64,000 nt of DNA from Nisaea sediminum (GTDB taxonomy: Bacteria; Pseudomonadota; Alphaproteobacteria; Thalassobaculales; Thalassobaculaceae): positions 248,001 to 312,000 of the forward strand of contig NZ_JACZCQ010000006.1 in the NCBI RefSeq assembly GCF_014904705.1, in the 5' to 3' direction. Position numbers and translations under genes: made by a program. Of this stretch, positions 23,109-31,675 are shown piece after piece (the first letter of the stretch is position 1; every line of letters starts with the position of its first letter). The notes beneath the pieces were generated by a model. That model worked only from the letters and a program-made list of their open reading frames with translations, had not been told where the DNA came from and ran no database searches.

Positions 23109-23329
23109 TCGCTCTCAAGATCATCACCTTGCTGGCGCTCGCCGCCACGGCCGGTTTTTTCCTGATCTATCTCACGGCGCTCGAGACCGGCAGCCGTGAA
23201 GACAAGCGTCTCGGCCGGAAATCCTTCCTCGACGAGACCGGCGGCGCGCTGGTCTTCGCCGCGCGCGGCGCCTTCTTCGGCTGGATCGCCCTGCTCGTCG
23301 CGCTGACCGCCGTCAACGCCGTCGGCTGA
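23105..23329 (+). CDS. 74-residue membrane protein in the trHbIII operon
   Basis: A 74-residue protein with two hydrophobic helices: IITLLALAATAGFFLIYLTAL (about 5-25) and FFGWIALLVALTAVNAVG at the C-terminus, joined by a charged loop (SREDKRLGRKSFLDETGG). Its ATG overlaps the globin stop by four bases (ATGA), so it is translationally coupled. I do not recognise the family. The context suggests an inner-membrane partner of the globin, perhaps for haem, electron transfer or gas access; this is inference. Confidence 0.75.
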   Translation: MIALKIITLLALAATAGFFLIYLTALETGSREDKRLGRKSFLDETGGALVFAARGAFFGWIALLVALTAVNAVG

Positions 23330-23337
23330 AAGGAGAC

Positions 23338-23457
23338 ATGATGAAACACCGCCTTCCTCTCTGGCGCAGGATCGGACCGATCCTCCTGCTCTGGGTCGCC
23401 GCGCCCCTGCCGCTCTATATCTGGGCCGGGATATCTCTCGCGCTCGGCCTGAAGTGA
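23338..23457 (+). CDS. 39-residue single-pass membrane peptide in the trHbIII operon
   Basis: A short open frame starting with tandem ATG codons (23338 and 23341) and ending TGA at 23457. It reads a basic start (MKHRLPLWRRI), one long hydrophobic helix (PILLLWVAAPLPLYIWAG) and a short tail ending in LGLK. AAGGAG six bases before the first ATG is an excellent ribosome site, and it sits between the 74-residue membrane gene (8-base gap) and the NsrR-like gene (7-base gap), so it is very likely translated. Function unknown. Confidence 0.7.
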   Translation: MMKHRLPLWRRIGPILLLWVAAPLPLYIWAGISLALGLK

Positions 23458-23464
23458 GCGCGTC

Positions 23465-23893
23465 ATGCGGCTCAATGTGCAGACCGACTATGCCCTCCGC
23501 CTGTTGATGCATCTCGCGGTCAATACCGGCCGCCTGGTGACCATCAAGGAGGCCTCCGACCGCTTCGGGATCTCGAAAACGCATCTGATGAAACTCGCCA
23601 GCGCATTGACCCATGACGGGTTCGTCGAGGCGCTCCGGGGACGCTCCGGGGGTCTCCGGCTGGCGCGTCCGGCGGCGGAGATCCGGATCGGCGAGGTGGT
23701 AAGGCGGATGGAAAACGATTTCGACGTGGTGGAATGTTTCCGGACCGGGCGCAACGAGTGCCTGATCACGCCCGCCTGCCGCCTGAATGGCGTCCTGCAC
23801 CGGGCCGTCGAGGCGTTCCTCGCGGAGCTCGACAGCTGCACGCTGGAGGATCTGGTGAAAACGAACCAGCCACTTCGGCTTTTGCTCGCCTGA
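23465..23893 (+). CDS. nsrR: NsrR-like Rrf2-family nitric oxide-sensing repressor
   Basis: A 142-residue Rrf2 regulator. The winged helix is at about residues 8-70 (QTDYALRLLMHLA, TIKEASDRFGISKTHLMKLA, LRGRSGGLRL). Three cysteines at residues 91, 99 and 105 (VECFRTGRNECLITPACRLNGVL) correspond to the iron-sulfur ligands of NsrR, and the C-terminal AFLAELDSCTLEDLV matches NsrR rather than IscR. Nitrosylation of the cluster relieves repression in characterised NsrR proteins. It ends the trHbIII operon and probably binds the palindrome at 22612-22634. Confidence 0.88.
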   Translation: MRLNVQTDYALRLLMHLAVNTGRLVTIKEASDRFGISKTHLMKLASALTHDGFVEALRGRSGGLRLARPAAEIRIGEVVRRMENDFDVVECFRTGRNECLITPACRLNGVLHRAVEAFLAELDSCTLEDLVKTNQPLRLLLA

Positions 23894-23902
23894 ACCGCAG
23901 GC

Positions 23903-24532
23903 TCAGGGAAGCTCCCGCCCGAGCCAGATCGCCCTGCCGGTGTCCTTCTCCGGCGGAAGCTCGATCGGCGTGAACCCGGCGCGCCTCCAGAATGCGAGCC
24001 CTCCCGCATTGCCTGGATTGACCGCCGCATGCACCCGCCGCGCCCCGGCTGCCAGCGCGAGCGGATACCAGGTCTCCAGCAACCGCGTGCCGATTCCGCG
24101 GCGCTGCAGACGCGGCGACAGGTTCATGTGCACATGCCCCGGATGTGTCGCCACAACTTCGTCGGGGATCACGCCCTCCGGATGATGGATGCGGTGCGCC
24201 CGTTTCGTGTCCGCATCCCAGTGCGGGTCGGGTTCCGCACCCGGATCGGGATACCGTCGGCGGAGAGACGGCCACCATTCGGCCTCCTGTCGCGCCTCAA
24301 AGGCGCGCGTGTCCGCGGTGCCGATCACATAGCCCGCAACGCCCTCCGCGTCCTCGGCGACGAGGCAGAGGTCCGGCTGCAGCATGGAATAGGGGCCGAC
24401 ATAGATATGACCCATGATTTCAGGATCGCGGTAGAGGTGGCTCGCATCCCCGCCCGCGTCCCCGGTCAGGAGCGAGATCCGGTAGAGCGCCGGAAGATCC
24501 CCTTCGCGAACCGCCCTGATCCGGACCGCCAT
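23903..24532 (-). CDS. GNAT-family N-acetyltransferase
   Basis: A 209-residue GNAT enzyme. It begins MAVRIRAVREGDLPALYR, has a beta-strand-rich centre with VAEDAEGVAGYVIGT, and the acetyl-CoA-binding motif LSPRLQRRGIGTRLLETW (R/QxxGxG/A) in the second half, followed by VNPGNAGGLAFWRRAGF. The ATG at 24532 follows the mutL stop by two bases, so it is coupled to mutL and longer frames that extend into mutL are rejected. The acetyl acceptor is unknown. Confidence 0.88.
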   Translation of the reverse strand: MAVRIRAVREGDLPALYRISLLTGDAGGDASHLYRDPEIMGHIYVGPYSMLQPDLCLVAEDAEGVAGYVIGTADTRAFEARQEAEWWPSLRRRYPDPGAEPDPHWDADTKRAHRIHHPEGVIPDEVVATHPGHVHMNLSPRLQRRGIGTRLLETWYPLALAAGARRVHAAVNPGNAGGLAFWRRAGFTPIELPPEKDTGRAIWLGRELP

Positions 24533-24534
24533 GC

Positions 24535-26394
24535 TCAGCGCCGCCCGAACAGCTTCTCGATATCGTTGAGGGAGAGCGAGACGTAGGTCGGCCGGCCGTG
24601 GTTGCACTGGCCGGAATGGGGCGTCGCCTCCATCTCGCGCAGCAGCGCGTTCATCTCCTCGACCGTCAGCCGCCGCCCGGAACGGACCGAGCCGTGACAG
24701 GCGATGGTGCCGCAGATATGCGCCAGTCTGTCCTTCAGCGCCATCGCCTCGCCGAACTCGGTCAGCTCCTCGGCAAGATCGTGCACCAGCCCCTGCACGT
24801 CCGCCTCGCCCATCAGGGCCGGCACCTCGCGCACAACGACGGCGCCGGCACCGAACGGCTCCAGTACGAGGCCGAGCTCGGCGAATTCCTCCGCCCGCGC
24901 GCCAAGCCGGTCGACGGAACTCTCGTCCAGCTCGACCACTTCCGGGATCAGCAGCATCTGCCGCTTGATGCCGTCCGCCTCCAGCGCCTTCTTCATCCGC
25001 TCATAGACCAGCCGCTCATGCGCCGCATGCTGGTCGACGATGACCACGCCCTCGCCGGTCTGGGCGACGATGTAGTTCTCGTGCAACTGTGCCCGTGCGG
25101 CGCCGAGCGGATGATTCTGCAGCGCTGCGCTCTCCGGCGCCGGGGCCTCGGCCCGCGCCTGCGGCGCGACATCCTGCATCATGCCGCCGATCGGAGCCTG
25201 ATAGGCCATTGCCGCTTCGGCCATGCCGCGCGGCACATGGGTCTGCGTATAGCTCGGCGGCTGCCACTGGTAATGCGGCGCGCCGGCGGTTTCCGCCGAG
25301 CGCCCGAGCGCGCCGAGGGCCGCGTTCGAAACCGTGGTCGAGGCACGGTGCCCGGCGGCGGTCAGCGCGTGCTTCAGCGCCCCCACGATGAGGCCGCGCA
25401 CCAGTCCCGGCTCGCGGAAGCGGACCTCGGTCTTTGCCGGATGCACGTTCACGTCCACCACTTCGGGCGGGACGTCGAGAAACAGCGCCAGCATCGGGTG
25501 CCGGTCATGCGAGATGAAATCCATATAGGCGCCGCGCACCGCACCGTAGAGCAGCTTGTCCCGGACCGGGCGGCCGTTGACGAAGAGGAACTGGTGGCTC
25601 GTCGTCCGCTTGTTGATGGTCGGCAAGCCCGCATAACCGGAAAGCCGGATGCCCTCGCGCTCCGCCTCGATCGGCAGCGCGTTGTCCTCGAAATCGCGTC
25701 CCATCACGGCGCCGAGCCGGACAAGCCGCGCCTCGAAGAGATCGCCCGCGGCCTCGTTCAGGCGCAGGCTCGTGCGCGTACCGTCGCCGAGCGAGAAGGC
25801 GACATGCGGATGCGCCATGGCGAGGCGTTCGATCACGTCGACCGCGTGAGCGTATTCCGTACGCGCCGCCTTCAGGAACTTGAGCCGTGCCGGCGTCGCG
25901 TAGAACAGGTCGCGGACCTCGATCCGCGTCCCCTGGCCGAGCGCCGCCGGTTCCGCCGGGCCGACCCGGCCGCCCTCGACGGAAAGGCTCCAGGCGCTGT
26001 CCTCAGGCCCGGCCGCCGCCGCGCGCGTGGTGATCGTCATGCGGCTGACGGCACCGATGGAAGGCAGCGCCTCGCCCCGGAAACCGAGGCTCATGATATT
26101 GGTCAGGTCCTCGCCCTTGAGCTTGGAGGTGGCGTGCCGCTCGACCGCGACCTCCAGCTCCTCGCGGGTCATGCCGACGCCGTTGTCGGTAATGCTGATC
26201 GCAGTCCGCCCGCCGTCGCGCATCACGATGTCGATCCGCGTCGCCTCGGCATCGAGCGCGTTCTCGACCAGTTCCTTCACCGCGCTCGCCGGCCGCTCGA
26301 CAACCTCGCCGGCGGCGATGCGGTTGACCAGCCCGTCGGGGAGGCGGCGGATCCGCCCGATGCGTTCGTCCATGCGCTCCGCGACGGCGCTCAC
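24535..26394 (-). CDS. mutL: DNA mismatch repair protein MutL
   Basis: A 619-residue MutL, the ATP-dependent matchmaker of mismatch repair. The GHKL ATPase has [15 protein letters not shown] (motif I), [13 protein letters not shown] (motif II), [15 protein letters not shown] (motif III). The C-terminal MutL_C domain contains [14 protein letters not shown] and ends near [17 protein letters not shown] and [18 protein letters not shown]. The GTG at 26394 overlaps the pgi stop by four bases (GTGA); an in-frame ATG at 26373 is the alternative. The conserved QxNHGRPT end suggests an endonuclease-type MutL C-terminus. It is co-transcribed after pgi and before the GNAT gene. Confidence 0.96.
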   Translation of the reverse strand: MSAVAERMDERIGRIRRLPDGLVNRIAAGEVVERPASAVKELVENALDAEATRIDIVMRDGGRTAISITDNGVGMTREELEVAVERHATSKLKGEDLTNIMSLGFRGEALPSIGAVSRMTITTRAAAAGPEDSAWSLSVEGGRVGPAEPAALGQGTRIEVRDLFYATPARLKFLKAARTEYAHAVDVIERLAMAHPHVAFSLGDGTRTSLRLNEAAGDLFEARLVRLGAVMGRDFEDNALPIEAEREGIRLSGYAGLPTINKRTTSHQFLFVNGRPVRDKLLYGAVRGAYMDFISHDRHPMLALFLDVPPEVVDVNVHPAKTEVRFREPGLVRGLIVGALKHALTAAGHRASTTVSNAALGALGRSAETAGAPHYQWQPPSYTQTHVPRGMAEAAMAYQAPIGGMMQDVAPQARAEAPAPESAALQNHPLGAARAQLHENYIVAQTGEGVVIVDQHAAHERLVYERMKKALEADGIKRQMLLIPEVVELDESSVDRLGARAEEFAELGLVLEPFGAGAVVVREVPALMGEADVQGLVHDLAEELTEFGEAMALKDRLAHICGTIACHGSVRSGRRLTVEEMNALLREMEATPHSGQCNHGRPTYVSLSLNDIEKLFGRR

Positions 26395-27719
26395 CCGCCC
26401 ATCTCCGCGAGATAGCGCCGCGCCAGGACCTTGCCCTGCTCAACCGCCGGCTGGTCGAAGGCATCGACCCCGAAAAGGTCCGCGGCGACCATGGTCTCGA
26501 GGAAGAAATGCATCATCAGGGCGCCGACGCTTTCCTCGTCCACCTTCGCGGTGCGGATGATCCGGGTCGGCCGCCCGTTGGCGATCAGGGTCTCCGCGGT
26601 CGCCCGCTGCTCCGCGTCAAGCAGGTCGCCCATGGTGCGGCCCTCGAGATAGGCGAGTCCCTCGCCCATCAGTTCGGTCGCGCTGCCGTTCACCCGTCCG
26701 CCGGTATTGGCGACGTCGCTCTGCACGATGGTGACGAGCTTGTCGCGCGGCCCGTCAAGAAAGAGCTGCAGGGCGCTGTGCTGGTCGACCGCGCCGAGCG
26801 CGCCGATCGGCGTGGTGCCGTTGCCGCCCTTGCCGAGACTCTCGGCCCAGAGCTGGGTGTACCAGTCGCCGATCCGGTCGAGCCGGTCGCTGTAGGGCAT
26901 CAGCACGCTCTGCGTCACGCCGCGCTCGCGCAGCAGTCCGACATTGATCATGGCGCCGACCGCGGGCGCGCTCTCCTCCGGCCGGTTCGCCTCCAGGGCG
27001 GCCGCCGTCACGGCAGCGGCACCGCGGCGTATCGCGCGCGCATCAAGCCCGACGATCATGGCGGGCAACAGACCGTTCAGTGTGAGTCCGGAATAGCGCC
27101 CGCCGATATCCGGATCATGATCGAGGCAGGGGCAACCGGTCTTCTCCGCGAACTTTCGGAGCGGACGGGCGCCGGGCTCGGTGATCGCGATGAAATGCCG
27201 CGCCGGGTCGAGCCCGGCCTCGACGTAGGCGTCGTGCAGCAGCAGCGTCTGGCAGAGTGTCTCCGCGGTGCCGCCGGATTTGGAAATCGCGATAACAACG
27301 GTCTTCGCGAAATCGACGCGCTGGTAGATCGCTGTGAAAGTGGCGGGATCGATATTGTCGAGAAAATGCAGCCGGGGCGCGTTCGGCGAGAAGGCGGCGC
27401 CTTTCTCCGCCAAGCGGCAGATCGTCGCGCCGCCGAGGCTGGAGCCGCCGATCCCGAGGATCAGAACGTCGGCCGCGCGGCGGCGGATATCGTCAGCGAG
27501 CGTCTCGGCGAGCTCGAGATCGTCGATGCGCGACGGCAGGGAGAGCAGCGGCAGTTCGCCGTTCTCCCGCTTGCGGCGCAGGCCCTCGAGCGACGCCGCG
27601 GCCGGCTCTGCAAGCGCGGCGAAGGCGGCACCGGACAGACCGCCCGGCCCGAGTTTGCCCTCGAATGTCGCGGAGAAATCATGCCAGAGCGGCCCGGCCG
27701 TCAGATGAAGCGCTTTCAT
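26391..27719 (-). CDS. pgi: Glucose-6-phosphate isomerase
   Basis: A 442-residue phosphoglucose isomerase interconverting glucose 6-phosphate and fructose 6-phosphate in the cytosol. Signatures are [30 protein letters not shown] with the phosphate-binding Ser/Thr loop, the Glu/His region (WAESLGKGG) and the C-terminal [16 protein letters not shown], a PGI family signature. At 442 residues it is of the short bacterial type. It heads an operon pgi-mutL-GNAT; the mutL start overlaps its stop. Confidence 0.96.
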   Translation of the reverse strand: MKALHLTAGPLWHDFSATFEGKLGPGGLSGAAFAALAEPAAASLEGLRRKRENGELPLLSLPSRIDDLELAETLADDIRRRAADVLILGIGGSSLGGATICRLAEKGAAFSPNAPRLHFLDNIDPATFTAIYQRVDFAKTVVIAISKSGGTAETLCQTLLLHDAYVEAGLDPARHFIAITEPGARPLRKFAEKTGCPCLDHDPDIGGRYSGLTLNGLLPAMIVGLDARAIRRGAAAVTAAALEANRPEESAPAVGAMINVGLLRERGVTQSVLMPYSDRLDRIGDWYTQLWAESLGKGGNGTTPIGALGAVDQHSALQLFLDGPRDKLVTIVQSDVANTGGRVNGSATELMGEGLAYLEGRTMGDLLDAEQRATAETLIANGRPTRIIRTAKVDEESVGALMMHFFLETMVAADLFGVDAFDQPAVEQGKVLARRYLAEMGG

Positions 27720-27804
27720 GGTTACCGAATCTAGCAGATGCGGTCCGGCCGAACCACCATAGGAACGGCGCTCTCCCGCATCCGCTTTCGGTTTTCCGGC
27801 AATC

Positions 27805-29157
27805 TCAGGACCGCGGCTCCGGCACCGGGGCCGTGGCCTTCAGATCCTTCGGCTGACCGACCACGACGAAGGTCAGTTCGTCCGCATGGAACAGGCGCTT
27901 CGCAACCCGTCTGAGATCCTCCATCGTCACCGAATCGATCAGTTCCGGACGCTTCTCCAGGTAGTCGAGCGGACGTTTGTCCCGCTGCAGGGAGACCAGC
28001 ATGCCCGCGATCGGCGCCGAGCTCGTGAGCTGCATCGGGAACGACCCGTTGATATAGGTCTTGGCATCCCGCACCTCCTGCTCGGTCGGTCCGTTCTCCG
28101 CCATCCCGGCCCAGATTTCGCGCACCAACCGCACGGTCTCCGCGACCTTGTCGTTGCGGGTCGAGACCCCGCCCATGACCATCTGCGCGCCGTCCAGCGG
28201 CAGGCTGAAAGCGTAGATCCCGTAAGTCAGGCCGCGCTTCTCACGGATCTCCTCCGTCAGACGGGAGCCGAAACCGCCGGCCATGATCTCCATCAGGATG
28301 GCCGCGGCGAAACGGTCCGGGTCGTCGCGCGGAATCCCGCGATGGCCGAACACGACGACAGATTGCGGCACCGCCTGCTCGACCACGAAGGTCTCACCGA
28401 CCGCGCTGAGCTGCGCCGCCTCCGGCGTCGTCGGCGCGGGCGTGTCCGGCAGGGCGCCGAAGGTCCGGTCGAGCAGCAGGCCCAGCCGCTCCGGGTCGAT
28501 GTCGCCGACCACGCCGATCTCCATCTGGTCCCGAGTCAGCACCCTGCCCGCGAACCCCTTCATATCCGTAACCGTGATCCGGCCGACGCTATCGACCGTA
28601 CCGCTGTCGGGCCGACCATAGGGATGATCCGGAAAAGCCGCGCGCCACCAGGTCCGACTGGCGATGGTCTGCGGACGTGTCGCGCTGCGTTTCAGGGAGG
28701 AGACGATCTGCGCCCGGATGCGTTCGACCGGTTCCGGATCGAAACGCGGCTCCGTCATGGCGAGGCGCAACAGCTCGAACGCCGTATCCGAGTTCTCTGT
28801 CAGGGTCTGCAGGCGGGCGCTGAAGCCGTCCCGCCCGGCGCTGAAGCCGAGGCCGATCACACGGTCCTCGAGCTGCCGCCGGAAGGCCTCGCTGTCATAG
28901 GGTCCCGCACCTTCGTCGAGCAAAGCCGCGACCATGTCCGCAAGGCCTTCCTTGCCGTCGGGATCCGCCGCCGCTCCGCCCTTGAAGGAGGCGGAGAGCG
29001 TGATGATCGGGTTCTTGTGATCCTCGACCAGCCAGGCCTCGATCCCGCCCGGGCTCACCACGCGCCGGATCTCAATCGCCTCGGCGCCGCCAGCGTGGCC
29101 GAGGACGAGAAGGGTGCCGAGGGCGAAAACGGCGCAACGGAGAAGCATCTTCGTCAT
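27805..29157 (-). CDS. Inactive M16-family peptidase subunit
   Basis: A 450-residue periplasmic M16 (pitrilysin/MPP-like) protein with a signal peptide (MLLRCAVFALGTLLVLGHAGG, cleavage near AEA). In active members the zinc site is HxxEH, but here the segment reads GLADMVAALLDEG, so both His and the Glu are gone. The C-terminal arginine/tyrosine pair region (GFGSRLTEEIREKRGLTYGIY) is well kept, as in the non-catalytic partner subunit. It follows the active M16 gene with a 10-base gap, and the two presumably form a heterodimer in the envelope. The ATG at 29157 fits the signal peptide. Confidence 0.9.
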   Translation of the reverse strand: MTKMLLRCAVFALGTLLVLGHAGGAEAIEIRRVVSPGGIEAWLVEDHKNPIITLSASFKGGAAADPDGKEGLADMVAALLDEGAGPYDSEAFRRQLEDRVIGLGFSAGRDGFSARLQTLTENSDTAFELLRLAMTEPRFDPEPVERIRAQIVSSLKRSATRPQTIASRTWWRAAFPDHPYGRPDSGTVDSVGRITVTDMKGFAGRVLTRDQMEIGVVGDIDPERLGLLLDRTFGALPDTPAPTTPEAAQLSAVGETFVVEQAVPQSVVVFGHRGIPRDDPDRFAAAILMEIMAGGFGSRLTEEIREKRGLTYGIYAFSLPLDGAQMVMGGVSTRNDKVAETVRLVREIWAGMAENGPTEQEVRDAKTYINGSFPMQLTSSAPIAGMLVSLQRDKRPLDYLEKRPELIDSVTMEDLRRVAKRLFHADELTFVVVGQPKDLKATAPVPEPRS

Positions 29158-29167
29158 CTGTCTTTCC

Positions 29168-30517
29168 TCAGCTCGCCGGTTTCGGGCGCAGGATGCTGGT
29201 GACATGGCCCGGTTTGGTGAGGATCGCGTGTGCCGCCTCCATCACCTGCTCCGCGGTAACCGCACCGACTTCCTCCGGCCAGTTCTCGATCTGCTCGATC
29301 GTCCGCCCGACCGCCAGCGCCTGGCCGACCGCATGGGCCGGCGCGGTGACGCTGTCGCGGGCGTAGACCGCGCTCGCCTTCATGCTCTTCACAGCACGCG
29401 CGACCTCCGCCGGATCGACACCGTCGCGCAGGATCGCCTGCAGTTCGGTCTCGATCGCCTTCTCAAGCTCTTCGACACTGTGCCCTTCAGCGGGCACGCC
29501 GTAGAAGCCGAAGGTCGAGGGACCGATATCGCCGCCGCCGCTGAAAGCCCCGACCGAGAGCGCTATCTTCTGCTCGATCACAAGTTTCTTGTAGAGCCGG
29601 CTGGTCGAGCCGCCGCCGATCACCTCCGCCAGCACCGCGAGCGGCAGCACGTGGCGGCTCTCGCCCCAGAAGCGGCTCGGCGCCAGCCAGCGCCGCGTCC
29701 AGCTTTCCTGCGCGGCCAGCGGATGGGCAAGCTCGACGCGGCGGGCGGCGATCTGCTCCGGCTCCGCGGGCCGCACCCGCTCCGGCACCGGACGGGCCGG
29801 GATGACGCCGTAATACTTCTCGGCCAACGGCATCAGCCGCTCCATCGTGATGTCCCCCGCGACGACCAGAATGGCGTTATTCGGGGCATACCATTTGCGG
29901 TAGAAGGCGAGCGCGTTCTCCCGCGTCAGCGCCTCGATCTCGTGCGCCCAGCCGATCAGCGGGCGTCGATAGGGGTAATTCAGATAGAGCGCCGCGTTCG
30001 TCCGCTCGCTCAGCAGCGCGGCCGGGCTGTTGTCGACCCGCGATCGCCGCTCCTCCAGCACCACCTGGCGTTCCGCCGCAACCTCGTCCTCATCCAGCGT
30101 GAGGTTCGTCATCCGGTCGGCTTCCATTTCCATCACCAGCGGCAGCTTGTCGGAGGCGATGGTCTGGAAATAGGCGGTGTAATCATATCCGGTGAAGGCG
30201 TTGCCCTGACCGCCGTTGCGCGAGACGATGCGGGAGAACTCGCCGGACGGCACCTTCTCGGTGCCCTTGAAAAGCAGATGCTCGAGGAAATGCGCGAGCC
30301 CGGTCTCGCCCGGCGCCTCGTCCGCACCTCCGACCTTGTACCAGACCATGTGCGTGACAACCGGCACACGCTGGTCGGTGATGGCGACGACCTGCATGCC
30401 GTTCGGCAGGGTGAAGCTCTCAGGCTCGTAGACCTTGGCCCCGGCGGGCCCGCCGGAGATCAGGATGCAGAACAGGGCGAGGAAAAGCGCGCCTCGCCCG
30501 ATGGCCGGAAATCTCAC
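29168..30517 (-). CDS. Zinc-dependent M16-family peptidase
   Basis: A 449-residue active M16 peptidase. Signal peptide MRFPAIGRGALFLALFCILI with cleavage near AGA. The inverted zincin motif is GLAHFLEHLLFKGT (HxxEH, about residues 76-80), and the third ligand lies in the ERQVVLEERRSR helix. GGGSTSRLYKKLVIEQKIALSV is the C-terminal M16_C motif. It likely degrades peptides in the periplasm together with its inactive partner downstream. In this window a transport cassette at 30607-34556 separates it from lspA-DUF3035, with which such M16 pairs are usually contiguous. Confidence 0.93.
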   Translation of the reverse strand: MRFPAIGRGALFLALFCILISGGPAGAKVYEPESFTLPNGMQVVAITDQRVPVVTHMVWYKVGGADEAPGETGLAHFLEHLLFKGTEKVPSGEFSRIVSRNGGQGNAFTGYDYTAYFQTIASDKLPLVMEMEADRMTNLTLDEDEVAAERQVVLEERRSRVDNSPAALLSERTNAALYLNYPYRRPLIGWAHEIEALTRENALAFYRKWYAPNNAILVVAGDITMERLMPLAEKYYGVIPARPVPERVRPAEPEQIAARRVELAHPLAAQESWTRRWLAPSRFWGESRHVLPLAVLAEVIGGGSTSRLYKKLVIEQKIALSVGAFSGGGDIGPSTFGFYGVPAEGHSVEELEKAIETELQAILRDGVDPAEVARAVKSMKASAVYARDSVTAPAHAVGQALAVGRTIEQIENWPEEVGAVTAEQVMEAAHAILTKPGHVTSILRPKPAS

Positions 30518-30606
30518 GGGGTCAGTCTCCTGGGTTGCGTCGCCGGCAGAACGGCTTTCGACCCTTCGAGATATGGACAGGTTTGCGGCAGGAACAAGGC
30601 CGTCTC

Positions 30607-31365
30607 TCAGGGCAGATCGAAGCCGTATTGCGCCAGGAGGCTCCTTCCGGGCTCAGCAAGGATGAAGTCCCGCAGCGCGGCGGCTTCCGGCGGCGCGCTC
30701 CGCAGCAGTGCCAGTCCGTTTTCGGACCCGACAGCCAGTGCTTCCGGCAGGTCGATGATTTTCAGACTGCCTACCTCGCTCCGGGCGATCGACGCATTCG
30801 TCCGGTAGGTCAGGAACAGGTCGGCGTACCCTCGTTCGAGAATCCAGCCGTAGGGATTGCGTCCAGCCGGAACCGGCAGCGCATCCGCGCCGCCCGTCAA
30901 TTTGAGAGCTTTCCCGTCAAGGGCTGCAAACGCTCCCGGGCGCAGCCGCTCTGCCTTGCCGAACAGCTTCCAGGCATAATCGCCCGCCGGATCCGCGACA
31001 GGTGTCGAGGTCGCCACACGGACGCTTTCATCCAGCAGGACGTCGAGCAGCGCCTCCGGCGAGACCTCGATCTCGGAACGGACGAGCGCGCAGAGCCGGT
31101 TGCGGCAGAGGAGCGCAACCTCGCCGGCTTTCCCGGCCCGCCGGAGCGCTTCGGGATGGGCCATGTCCGCCGAGGCGAACAGGTCCGCGGGCGCTCCGTC
31201 TTCGATGCGTTGGCGCAGCAGTCCGGACGGACCGAAGATCGCCCGGACCGGATGTCCTGTCTTGGAGTTGAATTCGGCGACGACGGCGCCGAGCGCAGCC
31301 TCAAGACTGCCTGCAGCGAAGAGCGAAATGCCCCTCTGCTTCGTCTCCCGGGCGGCTTGGATCAA
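30607..31365 (-). CDS. ModA-like molybdate-binding protein without signal peptide
   Basis: A 252-residue protein of the ModA/extracellular solute-binding family: LFAAGSLEAALGAVVAEF (oxyanion loop 1), FGPSGLLRQRIEDGAPADLFASAD (loop 2) and a C-terminal YADLFLTYRTNASI. Ser/Gly positions around the oxyanion match ModA. Unlike ModA it has no signal peptide: the only usable start, TTG at 31365 (TTGATC overlapping the upstream TGA), leads straight into the domain. It would therefore be cytosolic unless the true start is missed. It is coupled to the Mop gene, suggesting a cytosolic molybdate buffer, carrier or sensor. Confidence 0.75.
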   Translation of the reverse strand: MIQAARETKQRGISLFAAGSLEAALGAVVAEFNSKTGHPVRAIFGPSGLLRQRIEDGAPADLFASADMAHPEALRRAGKAGEVALLCRNRLCALVRSEIEVSPEALLDVLLDESVRVATSTPVADPAGDYAWKLFGKAERLRPGAFAALDGKALKLTGGADALPVPAGRNPYGWILERGYADLFLTYRTNASIARSEVGSLKIIDLPEALAVGSENGLALLRSAPPEAAALRDFILAEPGRSLLAQYGFDLP

Positions 31366-31571
31366 TCAACCGCCAGCATTACATCGGAGGCCTTGATGAT
31401 CGCGGTGACTTTCTTGCCAACCTCGATCCCAAGCCGCTTCGCCGAGTCCATTGTGATCGACGAAATGACGTGATTTCCATTCCCGATATCGATCGTGATC
31501 ACGGCGGTGACCACGCCTTCCTGAAACTCGACCACCTTGCCGGTGAGAGCATTGCGTGCGCTGATTTTCAT
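31362..31571 (-). CDS. Molbindin (Mop/TOBE domain protein)
   Basis: A 69-residue single-domain TOBE protein of the Mop family, which bind molybdate or tungstate as hexamers in the cytosol. The canonical pattern MKISARNALTGKV, VTAVITIDIGNGNHVISSIT and KKVTAIIKASDVMLA is complete. The ATG at 31571 has GGGAG upstream; longer in-frame starts run into the divergent promoter. Its stop is overlapped by the TTG start of the ModA-like gene. It is divergent from the importer genes at 31676-34556, and the pair belongs to one metabolic unit. Confidence 0.93.
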   Translation of the reverse strand: MKISARNALTGKVVEFQEGVVTAVITIDIGNGNHVISSITMDSAKRLGIEVGKKVTAIIKASDVMLAVD

Positions 31572-31675
31572 GAAAGAATCTCCCGGTTGCGGCGGGTCCC
31601 GATTGTCGTTCATACCGCCTGACTGCAAGATGGTACAAAGTCCCGGCGGGAACAATGGCGACAGGCGAGGACAGG

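Noticed and set aside
24598-26415. A 605-codon open frame on the + strand opposite mutL
   Set aside because: It mirrors the mutL reading frame and has no recognisable motif.
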